Below are positions 23,634 through 33,100 of a stretch of 54,294 nt of DNA, one piece after another. The notes beneath the pieces were generated by a model, which saw nothing but the letters and a program-made list of their open reading frames with translations, made no database searches and was not told the DNA's origin. The DNA comes from Bordetella parapertussis (lineage in GTDB: Bacteria; Pseudomonadota; Gammaproteobacteria; Burkholderiales; Burkholderiaceae_C), in assembly GCA_945875935.1 (NCBI GenBank), contig CAMCNE010000003.1:1-54294 (forward strand). The letters run 5' to 3'. Numbering within the stretch: the first letter of the stretch is position 1; the number at the start of each line of letters is the position of its first letter. A program made the translations under genes and the position numbers.

Positions 23634-24727
23634 ACGCAGTGCGCTTCGATGGCTTCGGCCACCAGCGCGTCGTCGGCGCGGTGCAAGCTCGCGCGACCCG
23701 GGGCGTCGATCAGCACGAAGCGAATCTGACCTGACTCGGACTTCTTGTCGACGCGCATCAACTCGAGGTAGCGCGCAGCTCCAAGCCGAGGCCCCTTGAT
23801 GGGCAGTCCGGCGCGCTCGATCAAGGCGCTCAGCCGCTGCGCGTAAGCCGCATCGATCAGCCCCAGGCGCACCGACAGATCGGCGGCCATCACCATGCCG
23901 CAACCCACGGCCTCACCGTGCAGCCACTGGCCATAGCCCAGACCGGCCTCGATGGCGTGACCGAAGGTGTGGCCGAAGTTGAGGATGGCGCGCAAGCCGG
24001 ATTCGCGCTCGTCTTGGCCGACCACCCAGGCCTTGATTTCGCACGAGCGGCGCACCGCGTGGGCCAGCGCCGATTTGTCGCGCGCGCGCAGGGCGTCGAC
24101 GTGCTGCTCGATCCACATCAAAAACGCGTCGTCCGCGATGGGGCCGTACTTGATCACCTCGGCCAGGCCGGCTGAGATTTCGCGATCGGGCAAGGTGTCG
24201 AGCGTGTCGAGGTCGGCGATCACCTTGAGCGGCTGATAAAACGCCCCGATCATGTTCTTGCCCGCGGGGTGATTGATGGCGGTCTTGCCGCCCACAGACG
24301 AGTCGACCTGAGCCAGCAGCGTGGTGGGCACTTGCACATAGGCCACACCGCGCATGTAGCAGGCCGCGGCAAAGCCGGTCATGTCGCCCACCACGCCACC
24401 GCCCAGTGCGTAAAGGACGGTCTTGCGGTCGAAGGCCTCGCGCAGCAATTCGTCGAAGATCAGGTTGAGCGTGGCCCAGTCCTTGTAGACCTCGCCATCG
24501 GGCAAGGCGATGGTGCGAACGCGCGCATGGTGCTGCGCCAGCACCGCTCGCAGCCGCTCGGCATACAGCGGGGCCACGGTGGTGTTGGTGACGATCAGGG
24601 CTTCGGCAGATGCCGAACCGCACGACATGGCGCTGGCCACATCAAGCAACTTGCAACCAATGAGGATGTCGTAGCTGCGCTCGGCCAGCTCGATGCGGAC
24701 CTGCTCGGTCGGAGTGGGATTTGCCAT
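23630..24727 (-). CDS. aroB: 3-dehydroquinate synthase
   Basis: This 365-residue enzyme converts DAHP to 3-dehydroquinate, the second step of the shikimate pathway, using NAD(+) and a divalent metal. The NAD-binding segment GGGVVGDMTGFAAACYMRGV and the metal-binding NFGHTFGHAIEAGLGYGQWLHGEAV are intact, as is QVDSSVGGKTAINHPAGKN. The chosen ATG (MANPTPTEQVRIEL) lies 11 codons inside the longest frame and matches family length. aroK lies 29 bp upstream and dgt overlaps downstream, so aroK-aroB-dgt is probably one transcription unit. Confidence 0.96.
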   Translation of the reverse strand: MANPTPTEQVRIELAERSYDILIGCKLLDVASAMSCGSASAEALIVTNTTVAPLYAERLRAVLAQHHARVRTIALPDGEVYKDWATLNLIFDELLREAFDRKTVLYALGGGVVGDMTGFAAACYMRGVAYVQVPTTLLAQVDSSVGGKTAINHPAGKNMIGAFYQPLKVIADLDTLDTLPDREISAGLAEVIKYGPIADDAFLMWIEQHVDALRARDKSALAHAVRRSCEIKAWVVGQDERESGLRAILNFGHTFGHAIEAGLGYGQWLHGEAVGCGMVMAADLSVRLGLIDAAYAQRLSALIERAGLPIKGPRLGAARYLELMRVDKKSESGQIRFVLIDAPGRASLHRADDALVAEAIEAHCV

Positions 24728-24756
24728 CGGCGTATTCTGCCGCGCAGCCCTCGGGC

Positions 24757-25323
24757 TCAATGCGCGTGCGTATCGGCGCCGTCGACTGGGGAAGGCACGG
24801 CGTCCATCGACACCAGCCCGGCCAGTTCCAGCTGCATCAGCAGCATGTTGATGAGGTTGGACACCGACGGGCGACCCGTTTCGATCACGTAATGGGCAAT
24901 GCTGCGGTACAGCGGATCACGCACCTGAAAGAGCGACCGCAAGCGCGCCAAGGGGTCCTTGACCTGGAGCAGCGGGCGCTGGGTGTCGTGTCGCAGTCGG
25001 CGAAACAGCTCTTCGGGCGAGGACCGAAGGTAAACGACAGAACTGCACTGATGCAGCGCCACGCGGTTGGCCTCGCGAAGTACGACGCCGCCTCCGGTGG
25101 CGAGCACGCCCTGGGCAGAGCCCATCAGTTCAGCGATCACCGCCTGCTCGATGTCGCGAAAGGCTTCTTCACCCTCGCGGTCAAAGAACTCGCGGATGCT
25201 GCAGCCGATGCGCCGTTCGATCACGGTGTCGCTGTCAGAAAAACCAAGGCCCAGTCGCCTGGCCAGCTGACGGCCGACGGTGGACTTTCCACCCCCGGGC
25301 ATGCCGATCAGACTGATGAGCAT
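24757..25323 (-). CDS. aroK: Shikimate kinase
   Basis: This 188-residue P-loop kinase phosphorylates shikimate with ATP. Walker A is GMPGGGKST near residue 7, the substrate-binding DSDTVIERR follows near 31, then FFDREGEEAFRDIE and ATGGGVVLREANR, all standard AroK motifs. The C-terminus is slightly longer than usual and carries an Asp/His-rich end. It lies 28 bp after pilQ on the same strand; pilQ-aroK-aroB is a widespread proteobacterial arrangement. No strong ribosome binding site is visible. Confidence 0.95.
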   Translation of the reverse strand: MLISLIGMPGGGKSTVGRQLARRLGLGFSDSDTVIERRIGCSIREFFDREGEEAFRDIEQAVIAELMGSAQGVLATGGGVVLREANRVALHQCSSVVYLRSSPEELFRRLRHDTQRPLLQVKDPLARLRSLFQVRDPLYRSIAHYVIETGRPSVSNLINMLLMQLELAGLVSMDAVPSPVDGADTHAH

Positions 25324-25351
25324 CGAACGCTGGAGCAGGGCAACGCGAGGT

Positions 25352-27502
25352 TCAACGCGCCGCAGTGCGGTCGGTCACCACCCTCGGGGTCAGGAACACC
25401 AGCAACTCGGTCTTGGTCATGGAGGTGGTCTTGGTCTTGAACAAGTGGCCCAGAACCGGAACGTCGCCGAGGAAAGGCACCTTGGCTTCGTCGGTGCGCT
25501 CGGCCTGCTCGAAGATGCCGCCGATGACCACCGTGCCGCCGTTTTCAACAAGCACCTGAGTCTTCACGGACTTGGTGTTGATCGATGGCACACCTTGGGT
25601 GACCGCGCCCACGCTGTCCTTGTTGACCTCCACCGTCAGGATCACCGAGCCTTCGGGGGTGATCTGGGGAATGACCTGAAGCTTGAGCGTGGCGTCGACG
25701 AAGGACACCGAGGTGGCACCGCTCGAGGTGGCCGACTGGTAAGGGATCTTCGTGCCCTGCTGGATGCTGGCTTGGATCTGGTCAGCGGTCAGGATGCGCG
25801 GGCTGGAGATGATCTTGCCGCGACCATCGGCCTCGGCCGCCGAAATTTCAAGGTTCAAGGCGTTGCTTGAGTTGGAGCCAAACAACGACATCGCCAACGA
25901 CGAAGGCAGGTAGCCACCTTGCGATTGAGCGGGCAAACGCACGAAGGATGTATTGGCGAAATCTGCCACGGCGCCTTGGCCGCTGGCCGCGCCGACTGCG
26001 TTGAGGTCACCCCCGAGCGCGACCTGCTGCCCGCCGCCAACCCCATAGGTGGCCTTGCCGCCCAGTCGCACGCCCAGAGAGCGGCCAAAGGAGTCGTCAG
26101 CCTCGACGATCCGCGCTTCGATCAGCACCTGGCGCACCGGGATGTCGACCCTTGAAATCAAGTTCTGAACCTCTTCGAGCTTGGCAGGCGTGTCGTTGAC
26201 GAACAACTGGTTGGTGCGAACCTCGGCGTAAACAGTGCCACGAGGCGAGAGGATGCGCGAGCTTCCGCCGGCCGATGCCGCACTTTCGCCGCCGGAATCA
26301 CCCATGAGACCGCGCGCCAGTTCTTCGGCCTTGGTGTAGTTGAGCTGGAAGGACTGTGAGCGCACGGGCTCCAGCGACGAGATCAAGGCGATCGCCTCGA
26401 GCTCATTTTTTTCCTTGGCGTTGAGCTCGTCCTTCGGGGCAATCATCAGCACGTTGCCCGACTTGCGCAGGCCCAGGCCACGCGACTGAAGAATGATGTC
26501 GAGCGCCTGATCCCACGGCACGTCCTTGAGCCGCAGGGTCACGTTGCCGGTCACGGTGTCGCTGGTCACCACGTTGAAGTTGGTGAAGTCGGCGATGACC
26601 TGCAACAAGGCGCGAACTTCGATGTTCTGGAAGTTCAAGGACAACTTCTCGCCAGCAAAGCCTGGACCTTGCGTGAGCTTGTTCGGGTCTATCTTTTGCG
26701 GGCGGATTTCGAGCACGAACTGGGTGTCGCTTTGGTAGGCGCTGTGCTCCCACGCGCCCTGCGGCTCCACCACCATGCGAACGCGGTCGCCTTTTTGCAC
26801 GCTCGAGATGGTTTGCACCGGCGTGCCGAAGTCAACCACATCGAGCCGCTTGCGCAGGTTGTCTGGCAGGCTGGAGCGAAGGAACTCGACCACCAGACCC
26901 TTGCCCTGCTGCTGGATGTCAACGCCGACCTGGCTGCTGGCCAGGTCAACGATCACCCGACCCGCGCCATCCGTGCCACGGCGGAAATCGATGCCCTTCA
27001 AAGGCAGCTGATCGGCGTTCTTCGGCTCGGCGAACCGGACCGCACCGTCACTGCCTCGGGCTGCAGGTTCGACTGCCACCACCGCCGCCGACACGCCGGC
27101 ATCGAGCACGATGATCAGGTTCTTGCCTTGAATTTCAGCCCGGTAGGTCGCTGGCTTGGACAGATGAATGACCAGCCGGGTGCGGTCTTCGGAGCTGGCG
27201 ATGTTGACGTTTCGAACATTGCCCTGGTTCACCTCGACCGAAGGCTTGCCGGTGCCGTTGGTCACACCGGGCAGGTCGATGGCGATGCGCGGTGGGGTTT
27301 GAACCAGAAAGCCCGCCGGAATCTGCTTGAGCGGCTCGGACAGCTGGATGCTGACGATTTCGGTGCCCGCCTGCCGCGAACCGCTGATCGACTGGATGAC
27401 CGGCTCGGCCATCGCCGGCGCGCTGGCTGCCAGCGCACATGCGAAGGTGAACAGACGAGTTCTCCAGTCACCCATGATGTTCATCTTCCGCAAGGCCTTC
27501 AT
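25352..27502 (-). CDS. pilQ: Type IV pilus secretin PilQ
   Basis: PilQ is the outer-membrane channel for the pilus. The ATG overlapping the pilP stop gives 716 residues; a longer open frame upstream overlaps pilP. A signal peptide ends SAPAMA. An AMIN domain for peptidoglycan binding follows from about residue 25, with a second AMIN-like region near 150. Then come the secretin N-domain (LSLNFQNIEVRALLQVIADF), the NolW-like domain and the C-terminal secretin domain (VRQVLIEARIVEADDSFGRSLGVRLGG in two blocks, then VENGGTVVIGGIFE). It ends LVFLTPRVV plus a short tail. It closes the pilMNOPQ run. Confidence 0.96.
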   Translation of the reverse strand: MKALRKMNIMGDWRTRLFTFACALAASAPAMAEPVIQSISGSRQAGTEIVSIQLSEPLKQIPAGFLVQTPPRIAIDLPGVTNGTGKPSVEVNQGNVRNVNIASSEDRTRLVIHLSKPATYRAEIQGKNLIIVLDAGVSAAVVAVEPAARGSDGAVRFAEPKNADQLPLKGIDFRRGTDGAGRVIVDLASSQVGVDIQQQGKGLVVEFLRSSLPDNLRKRLDVVDFGTPVQTISSVQKGDRVRMVVEPQGAWEHSAYQSDTQFVLEIRPQKIDPNKLTQGPGFAGEKLSLNFQNIEVRALLQVIADFTNFNVVTSDTVTGNVTLRLKDVPWDQALDIILQSRGLGLRKSGNVLMIAPKDELNAKEKNELEAIALISSLEPVRSQSFQLNYTKAEELARGLMGDSGGESAASAGGSSRILSPRGTVYAEVRTNQLFVNDTPAKLEEVQNLISRVDIPVRQVLIEARIVEADDSFGRSLGVRLGGKATYGVGGGQQVALGGDLNAVGAASGQGAVADFANTSFVRLPAQSQGGYLPSSLAMSLFGSNSSNALNLEISAAEADGRGKIISSPRILTADQIQASIQQGTKIPYQSATSSGATSVSFVDATLKLQVIPQITPEGSVILTVEVNKDSVGAVTQGVPSINTKSVKTQVLVENGGTVVIGGIFEQAERTDEAKVPFLGDVPVLGHLFKTKTTSMTKTELLVFLTPRVVTDRTAAR

Positions 27503-28041
27503 GGAGCTTTCTCCTGGAGTTGGATCGAGCTGGTGCGCTCCGTCCATTCGCCGCTGGCGTCTTGCACGACTTCGCGAATGGACATGTCGGTTTCCGAAAT
27601 CTTCACTATCTTTCCGTAATTCTGACCAAGATAGTCGCCAAGCTTCACTTGATAAAGCAGCTTGTCGACCCTCAATAGAGCAAACGGCATGTTTTGCTTC
27701 ATCAGGCTGCCCACCATCGTCACGCTGTCGAGCGGGTACGACTCGAGGGGCTCGGGTCGGCGGTTGACCTCTGCGGCCAGCAGCGAACTGGGCTGCCGGG
27801 CTTCTTGCTTGATGGCCACGGTCAGTTTTTGCGTGCTGAAGGGCTCGACGGCATCGGCCATCAGATAGGCCTGGGGATTGAATTTCTTGGGCGGCATGAT
27901 GGGCTGCACGCTGGGCTTGACCTCTTCGCGCTGCTGCGCGATCCATTCAGGCAGTTCCTGCTGCTCGCCACTGCAAGCCGTCAGGGCGAGCAAAGCGCCA
28001 ACGGCAACAAGCGACTGAAAAGTTGAGCCTCGCATCATCAT
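27499..28041 (-). CDS. pilP: Type IV pilus inner-membrane lipoprotein PilP
   Basis: This 180-residue lipoprotein has the lipobox LTAC (Cys about residue 23) after a hydrophobic segment. An unstructured linker follows, then the PilP beta domain, with SVTMVGSLMKQNMPFALLRV and YQVKLGDYLGQNYGKIVKI. PilP links the PilNO inner-membrane complex to the periplasmic domains of PilQ. Three consecutive ATG codons begin the gene; AGGA lies a few bases ahead. It lies 5 bp after pilO and overlaps pilQ by four bases. Confidence 0.94.
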   Translation of the reverse strand: MMMRGSTFQSLVAVGALLALTACSGEQQELPEWIAQQREEVKPSVQPIMPPKKFNPQAYLMADAVEPFSTQKLTVAIKQEARQPSSLLAAEVNRRPEPLESYPLDSVTMVGSLMKQNMPFALLRVDKLLYQVKLGDYLGQNYGKIVKISETDMSIREVVQDASGEWTERTSSIQLQEKAP

Positions 28042-28046
28042 GATTC

Positions 28047-28733
28047 CTAGCTCACCCGCTTTGGCTTCTTGACGGCATCCTTGCGGACCGTCTCGATTTC
28101 CTCGGCATCCAGGTACCGGTAGGTTCGGGCCGTGGCGTCCATGGTCATCAGATCACTGCCTGATTTGGTGACGCTGATCGACACGTCGTGCAAGGTCACG
28201 ATGCGCGACAGGTTGGCGACGTCAGCGGCAAACGAGCCAATGTCGTGGAATCGGCCCGTCACCCTGAGATCAATGGGCAGCTCGGCGTAATAGTCCTTGA
28301 CCACCACTTGCCCGGGACGGAAAAGCTCAAACTGCAACCCGCGTCCCAGCCCGGCCTGGTTGATGTCGGACAGCAAGGCGTCCATCTCGGCCTTGCCAGG
28401 CAGCTGCTTTTCGAGCTGGATCACGTACTCCTCGACCAGCAGCTTTTGCTTGCGCAAGTCACTGAGGTTGACGGCCATGCCGAGCTTGGTGCGGAAGTCC
28501 TGCTTGAGCGTGACCTCTTTGGCTCGCTCGGCGTCGAACTCGTCATTGGCATCGAGCAGCAACACAAACCAGCCCAGCACGACAACCACCAGAGCGACGG
28601 CCACAAAGGCCGCCAACTTGGGCAGCGGCGCCCATTGGCCGGGCTGCTTGAAATCCAGTCCCTTGAACTGAGACGAAGCGTCATCGAACATCGAATTGAT
28701 GCCGTTGCCGAGCGACAAGGATTTGAGTGCCAT
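28047..28733 (-). CDS. pilO: Type IV pilus alignment protein PilO
   Basis: This 228-residue bitopic protein has one transmembrane segment at about residues 37-60 (FVAVALVVVVLGWFVLLLD), then a coiled coil (SDLRKQKLLVEEYVIQLEKQ) and a ferredoxin-like periplasmic domain. PELPIDLRVTGRFHDIGSFA-type residues in the third quarter are typical of PilO. It heterodimerises with PilN and binds PilP. It lies between pilN and pilP with gaps of 5 bp on both sides. Confidence 0.94.
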   Translation of the reverse strand: MALKSLSLGNGINSMFDDASSQFKGLDFKQPGQWAPLPKLAAFVAVALVVVVLGWFVLLLDANDEFDAERAKEVTLKQDFRTKLGMAVNLSDLRKQKLLVEEYVIQLEKQLPGKAEMDALLSDINQAGLGRGLQFELFRPGQVVVKDYYAELPIDLRVTGRFHDIGSFAADVANLSRIVTLHDVSISVTKSGSDLMTMDATARTYRYLDAEEIETVRKDAVKKPKRVS

Positions 28734-28738
28734 GGAAA

Positions 28739-29356
28739 TCAGCCCTTCTTGGCGGCAGGAACGGCCGAAGCAGCATCCGACGCGCCCGTTGCATCTTGCT
28801 GGCGCTTGATGTGCAAACGGATCAAGAAGTCAAACAAGCGCTTTTGCGAACGGTCTGCGGTTTGCGCGCTGGAGGCCCGGATTTCTATCAACTCAGGCCG
28901 CTCAAGCCACTCGGAGTTGTTGTTGGTGTTGCGCAGGAACTCGGACACCCGCTCGTTGGTTTGCGCCACGCCAGAGATGTTCAAGGACTGGCCTTCTTGC
29001 TTGACCGACCTGAAGTAGATGCCCTCAGGGGTCTGTTTGACCAACTCGTTGAGCAAATGGACGGGAGTGTTGCGGTCGGACTGCAGGTCCTCGACCGCCT
29101 TTTGCCGTGCTTTCAATGCCTCGATGTCGGCCTTCAAGCCCGCGATGTCGCGAATCTGCGCTTCCAGCGTCTGGATTTCCCGCCCGAGAAACGCATTGCG
29201 CTCTTGCTGACCGAAGGTGAGTTGCTGGACCACAGCAAACCACAAGCCCACGACCATCAAACCCACGAGAGCAGCAACTGCGATACCCGAAAAGAACGCG
29301 ACCTTCCTGCGCCGGCGCTTTTCCGCACGGTGCGGCAGCAGGTTGATCAGGATCAC
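28739..29356 (-). CDS. pilN: Type IV pilus assembly protein PilN
   Basis: This 205-residue protein begins MILINLLPHRAEKRRRRKVAF; the INLLP motif is the conserved cytoplasmic peptide that inserts into PilM. A transmembrane helix follows at about residues 24-45, then a coiled coil and a ferredoxin-like periplasmic domain. Its start overlaps the pilM stop by four bases. The C-terminal tail is Ala/Asp-rich. Confidence 0.95.
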   Translation of the reverse strand: MILINLLPHRAEKRRRRKVAFFSGIAVAALVGLMVVGLWFAVVQQLTFGQQERNAFLGREIQTLEAQIRDIAGLKADIEALKARQKAVEDLQSDRNTPVHLLNELVKQTPEGIYFRSVKQEGQSLNISGVAQTNERVSEFLRNTNNNSEWLERPELIEIRASSAQTADRSQKRLFDFLIRLHIKRQQDATGASDAASAVPAAKKG

Positions 29357-30432
29357 TTGGCAAACCTCCGCATCGCCAAGCCGCAGGCGGTGAGGTAGGA
29401 CGGTGCCTCTCGGTACAGCTTGCTTTCACGCACTGACGAGCCGAGCGTCATGTTGTCAAACGGATTGACGACCTTGGAGGCAAAGCCTGTGAGCTGCGTC
29501 ACGCGGTCTTTCAGGCCAGGCAGGGTGGCCGTGCCGCCAGCGAGCATCACGTAGTGAACCTTGTGGTGCGGCGTGCTGGTGAAAAAGTACTGCAGCGCGC
29601 GGCCGATTTCCTGCGACAGGCTGTCAACGAAGGGCATCAGGATTTGCGACTGGTAGTCATCGGGCAGGTCAGACACCAACTTCTTTTGCTCAGCCTCTTC
29701 GAATGAAAAGCCGTACTGGCGAGAGATCAGCTGCGTGAGTTGCGAGCCGCCGAAGGCTTGGTCGCGGTCATAGAGCAACTCGTCGTCGAGCAAAACCTTG
29801 AGGCTGGTGGTGTCAGCACCAATTTCGAAAAGCGCGACCAGCGAGTCTCGCCCCTCGTTGGGCAAAGCGCGCACGATGCGCGCCATCGCCATGCGTGACG
29901 CATGAGACTCGACATCAAGCACCACCGGCTTGAGTCCAGCCGCCTCGGCCAGGCCTTGCCGATCCTGAACGCGGTCCTTGCGAGAAGCGGCGATCAGCAC
30001 CTCGACGTCGCCGAACGATGTGGGGCACGGGCCGATGACGCAAAAGTCGAGGCTCACCTCGTCCAGCGAAAAAGGAATGTACTGATTGGCTTCGGATTCG
30101 ACCTGAAGCTCGAGCTCATCTTCGCGCAGGCCAGCCGGCAAGATGATTTTCTTGGTGATCACCGAGGACTGCGGCATCGCCATCACCACGTCTCGGGTCT
30201 TGGTGCCACTCTTGGAGATGACACGGCGCACCGCGTCAGCGACTTCTTCGAATTTCTCGATCTGGCCGTCGACTATCCAGCCTTTTTCAAAGCTTTCAGA
30301 TGCGAAGCGCTCCAGAATGTATTTTCCGGATTCATCCTGCCCCAATTCGACCAGTTTCACGCTTGATGAACTGATATCAAGCCCGATCATTGAGGGGTGC
30401 GTCCGGCCCAGCAGGGTGTCTATAAAGCTCAC
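29353..30432 (-). CDS. pilM: Type IV pilus actin-like protein PilM
   Basis: This 359-residue cytoplasmic protein has the actin-like ATPase fold of PilM: the phosphate-1 motif MIGLDISSSSVKLVEL near residue 16, VVMAMPQSSVITKKI, LFEIGADTTSLKVL, and AGGTATLPGLKDRV near 300. PilM binds the INLLP peptide of PilN and connects the pilus complex to cytoplasmic motors. The start is GTG; GAGG lies close ahead. It opens pilMNOPQ and diverges from the PBP1A gene across 266 bp. Confidence 0.95.
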   Translation of the reverse strand: MSFIDTLLGRTHPSMIGLDISSSSVKLVELGQDESGKYILERFASESFEKGWIVDGQIEKFEEVADAVRRVISKSGTKTRDVVMAMPQSSVITKKIILPAGLREDELELQVESEANQYIPFSLDEVSLDFCVIGPCPTSFGDVEVLIAASRKDRVQDRQGLAEAAGLKPVVLDVESHASRMAMARIVRALPNEGRDSLVALFEIGADTTSLKVLLDDELLYDRDQAFGGSQLTQLISRQYGFSFEEAEQKKLVSDLPDDYQSQILMPFVDSLSQEIGRALQYFFTSTPHHKVHYVMLAGGTATLPGLKDRVTQLTGFASKVVNPFDNMTLGSSVRESKLYREAPSYLTACGLAMRRFAK

Positions 30433-30668
30433 AGGCCTCGTCCTTCAGGTCGTCACAAAGCGCGACGAACTGTTAAGAATTCACTTGAATGTTAGCAGTA
30501 AAGCCTATGTTCAAAAAGGGAAAAAGGGGCAATCCACCCCCCAGTTTCGCTGCACGAGACACACGCTCATCAGGCCCAGTTATCGGTACCTTGGAATATC
30601 ACCTTAGTCGTTTGTCCGACCTTGACGTAACAAGAAGCGTCCAAGGGGGTTTGCGGCGGGGTGCTTCC

Positions 30669-30674
30669 TATAAT
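30669..30674 (+). promoter_or_regulatory. Candidate -10 element for the PBP1A gene
   Basis: A perfect TATAAT lies 25 bp before the PBP1A start codon, so transcription would begin near 30681 with a very short leader. The AGGAG ribosome binding site follows at 30690. No good -35 hexamer is found 16-18 bp upstream, where GGGGTT stands. A TTGACG at 30622-30627 is too far away. The call rests on the -10 match alone. Confidence 0.5.
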
Positions 30675-30698
30675 TGAGACCGATTTGTCAGGAGCTCC

Positions 30699-33074
30699 AT
30701 GAGCCTATCCCGTCGTGGGGCCAACGGCTCTGCAAAACCACCGTCATCGGCAAAAACGCGAGGGTGGCCGGCCGTTGTGGGCACGTGGCTGCTGGGCGCG
30801 ACAGGCACGCTGATCGCACTGGGCATGAGCGCAGTGATGCTGGCTGCGATTGCGCTGGCAGTGGCTTATCCCAATTTGCCCGAGATCAGCGGACTCACGG
30901 ATTACCGGCCCAAGCTTCCGATGCGCATCTTCGCTGCAGACGGTGTCTTGCTGGGCGAGTTTGGCGAGGAACGCCGCAACTTCGTGCCGGCGGCCGAGTT
31001 ACCCAAGGTCATCAAGGATGCGGTGCTGGCCATCGAAGACTCGCGCTTCTATCAGCACGGTGGCGTCGATTACCTTGGCATCTTGAGAGCGGGCCTGGCC
31101 AACTTCGGCGAGTCGCGCAGTCAAGGCGCATCCACCATCACCATGCAGGTGGCGCGCAACTTCTACCTGTCGACCGAGAAGACCTTCACCCGCAAGATCT
31201 ACGAAATTCTTTTGGCGCTGAAGATCGAGAGCGTTCTGACCAAGGATCAGATCCTTGAGGTCTACATGAACCACATCTACCTCGGGCAGCGAGCCTACGG
31301 GTTTGCCTCGGCCAGCGAGATCTACTTCGACAAGCCACTCAAGGACATCTCGGTGGCCGAGGCCGCGATGCTCGCAGGACTGCCCAAGGCGCCATCCGCC
31401 TACAACCCCATCGCCAACCCGAAACGCGCGACGGTGAGGCAGCTTCACATCATCGATCGCATGCTGGAAAACGGCTTCATCACCGAAGAACAGCGTGACG
31501 AAGCGCGAGAGCAAAAGCTGGTGTACCGCACGCAAACGGTATCCCCCGTGCATGGCGAATACGCTGCAGAAATGGCTCGCCAGCTGGTGCATGCGCAGTA
31601 CGGCGAGGACGCGTACACGCTGGGCTTGCAGGTTCATCTGACGGTCAAGTCGACGGATCAGATGCAGGCTTACGCGGCGCTTCGGCGCGGCATCCTCGAC
31701 TATGAGCGCCGGCAGGTATACCGCGGTCCTGAGGCCTATATCGACCTGCCGAATGACGCCTCTGACGTCGACGTGCGCATCGGAGAGGCTTTGGGCGATC
31801 ACCCTGACAACGATCAGCTAAAAGCCGCTGTGGTGCTCGAGGTCAGTGCGCGCCGGCTGGTTGCCAGCCTTCAAAGCGGTGAACAGATCACGTTGACAGG
31901 CGACGGGCTGAAGCCGGTTGCCTCGGGCCTCGGCGACAAGACCAATCCCAAAACCAAGATACGCCGCGGCGCGGTGATTCGTGTCGTCAAGGGCGGCAAC
32001 GGCGCATGGACTGCCACCCAGCTGCCCGAGGTGGAAGGCGCCTTCGTGGCGTTGGAGCCGCAAAACGGTGCGATCCTGGCGATGATCGGCGGCTTCGATT
32101 ACTCGAAGAACGTCTTCAACCGGGTGACGCAGGCTTGGCGCCAGCCTGGCTCCAGCTTCAAGCCCTTCGTGTATTCGGCTGCGCTGGAACGCGGCTTTTC
32201 ACCGGCCACGGTGGTCAACGATGCCCCGCTTTTCTTCGACGCTGACAGCACCGGCAGCCAGCCATGGGAGCCGCAAAACTACGACGGCAAGTTTGAAGGC
32301 CCGATGCCCATGCGCAAGGCTTTGGCCAAGTCAAAAAACATGGTCTCGATCCGCATCCTCCAATCGATCGGCGCGAACTACGCGCAGGATTGGGTCACGA
32401 AATTCGGCTTCGAGGCCGAGCGGCATCCTGCGTACCTCACGATGGCCCTGGGCGCAGGGTCGGTGACCCCACTGCAACTGGCCAGCGCCTACGCGGTGTT
32501 TGCCAACGGCGGCTACCGCGTCAATCCGTTCCTGGTCAGCAAGGTGACCGACTCGAAGGGCCGCGTCGTGCATCAATTCAAGCCGCAACCGCTGGACGAG
32601 TCGATGAGGGCCATCAGCCCGCGCAATGCCTTCATGATGAACAGCCTGCTGCAAGAAGTCACCCGCTCAGGCACGGCAGCGCGTGCGCAGGTCGCGCTCA
32701 AGCGCCGCGACATTTATGGCAAGACGGGCACCACCAACGACTCGATGGATGCCTGGTTTGCCGGCTACCAGCAAGACGTGGTGGCCATCGTTTGGATCGG
32801 CTATGACAACCCCAGGAAGCTGGGTGACCGCGAAACTGGCGGTGGCTTGGCTTTGCCCGTGTGGATCGACTACATGAGCTTCGCCCTCAAGGGCAAGCCC
32901 GAGTCCGAACTGTCTGTGAATCCACCGGAAGGCGTTGTAAATATCGGCTCGGAGTGGTTCTACGAAGAGAGCACGCAGCGCAGCGGCATCAGCAGCGTCG
33001 GGCTGGACGAAAACCTGCCCAAACCTGCCGACGAAGAAGAGCGCAAGAGCATCCTTGACCTGTTCTCGCGCTGA
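30699..33074 (+). CDS. mrcA: Penicillin-binding protein 1A (class A PBP)
   Basis: This 791-residue bifunctional enzyme polymerises and cross-links peptidoglycan. An N-terminal transmembrane helix (about residues 25-55) is followed by the GT51 glycosyltransferase with the catalytic EDSRFYQHGGVD and QGASTITMQVARNFYLS. An OB-like insert follows. The transpeptidase has SxxK in QPGSSFKPFVYSAAL, SxN in KSKNMVS and KTG in YGKTGTTND. All catalytic motifs are intact. The divergent pilM-ponA arrangement is widely conserved in beta- and gammaproteobacteria. An AGGAG lies four bases ahead of the ATG. Confidence 0.97.
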   Translation: MSLSRRGANGSAKPPSSAKTRGWPAVVGTWLLGATGTLIALGMSAVMLAAIALAVAYPNLPEISGLTDYRPKLPMRIFAADGVLLGEFGEERRNFVPAAELPKVIKDAVLAIEDSRFYQHGGVDYLGILRAGLANFGESRSQGASTITMQVARNFYLSTEKTFTRKIYEILLALKIESVLTKDQILEVYMNHIYLGQRAYGFASASEIYFDKPLKDISVAEAAMLAGLPKAPSAYNPIANPKRATVRQLHIIDRMLENGFITEEQRDEAREQKLVYRTQTVSPVHGEYAAEMARQLVHAQYGEDAYTLGLQVHLTVKSTDQMQAYAALRRGILDYERRQVYRGPEAYIDLPNDASDVDVRIGEALGDHPDNDQLKAAVVLEVSARRLVASLQSGEQITLTGDGLKPVASGLGDKTNPKTKIRRGAVIRVVKGGNGAWTATQLPEVEGAFVALEPQNGAILAMIGGFDYSKNVFNRVTQAWRQPGSSFKPFVYSAALERGFSPATVVNDAPLFFDADSTGSQPWEPQNYDGKFEGPMPMRKALAKSKNMVSIRILQSIGANYAQDWVTKFGFEAERHPAYLTMALGAGSVTPLQLASAYAVFANGGYRVNPFLVSKVTDSKGRVVHQFKPQPLDESMRAISPRNAFMMNSLLQEVTRSGTAARAQVALKRRDIYGKTGTTNDSMDAWFAGYQQDVVAIVWIGYDNPRKLGDRETGGGLALPVWIDYMSFALKGKPESELSVNPPEGVVNIGSEWFYEESTQRSGISSVGLDENLPKPADEEERKSILDLFSR

Positions 33075-33100
33075 ACGCGCCGCACCCGGCGAGGCGACCT

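Noticed and set aside
25352..27946. Longer N-terminal extension for pilQ
   Set aside because: The extra 148 codons run through pilP in another frame; the ATG at 27502 overlaps the pilP stop by four bases and is followed by a normal signal peptide.
30622..30674. TTGACG to TATAAT as a full promoter for the PBP1A gene
   Set aside because: The two hexamers are about 41 bp apart, far outside the 15-19 bp spacing needed; only the -10 is kept as a candidate.
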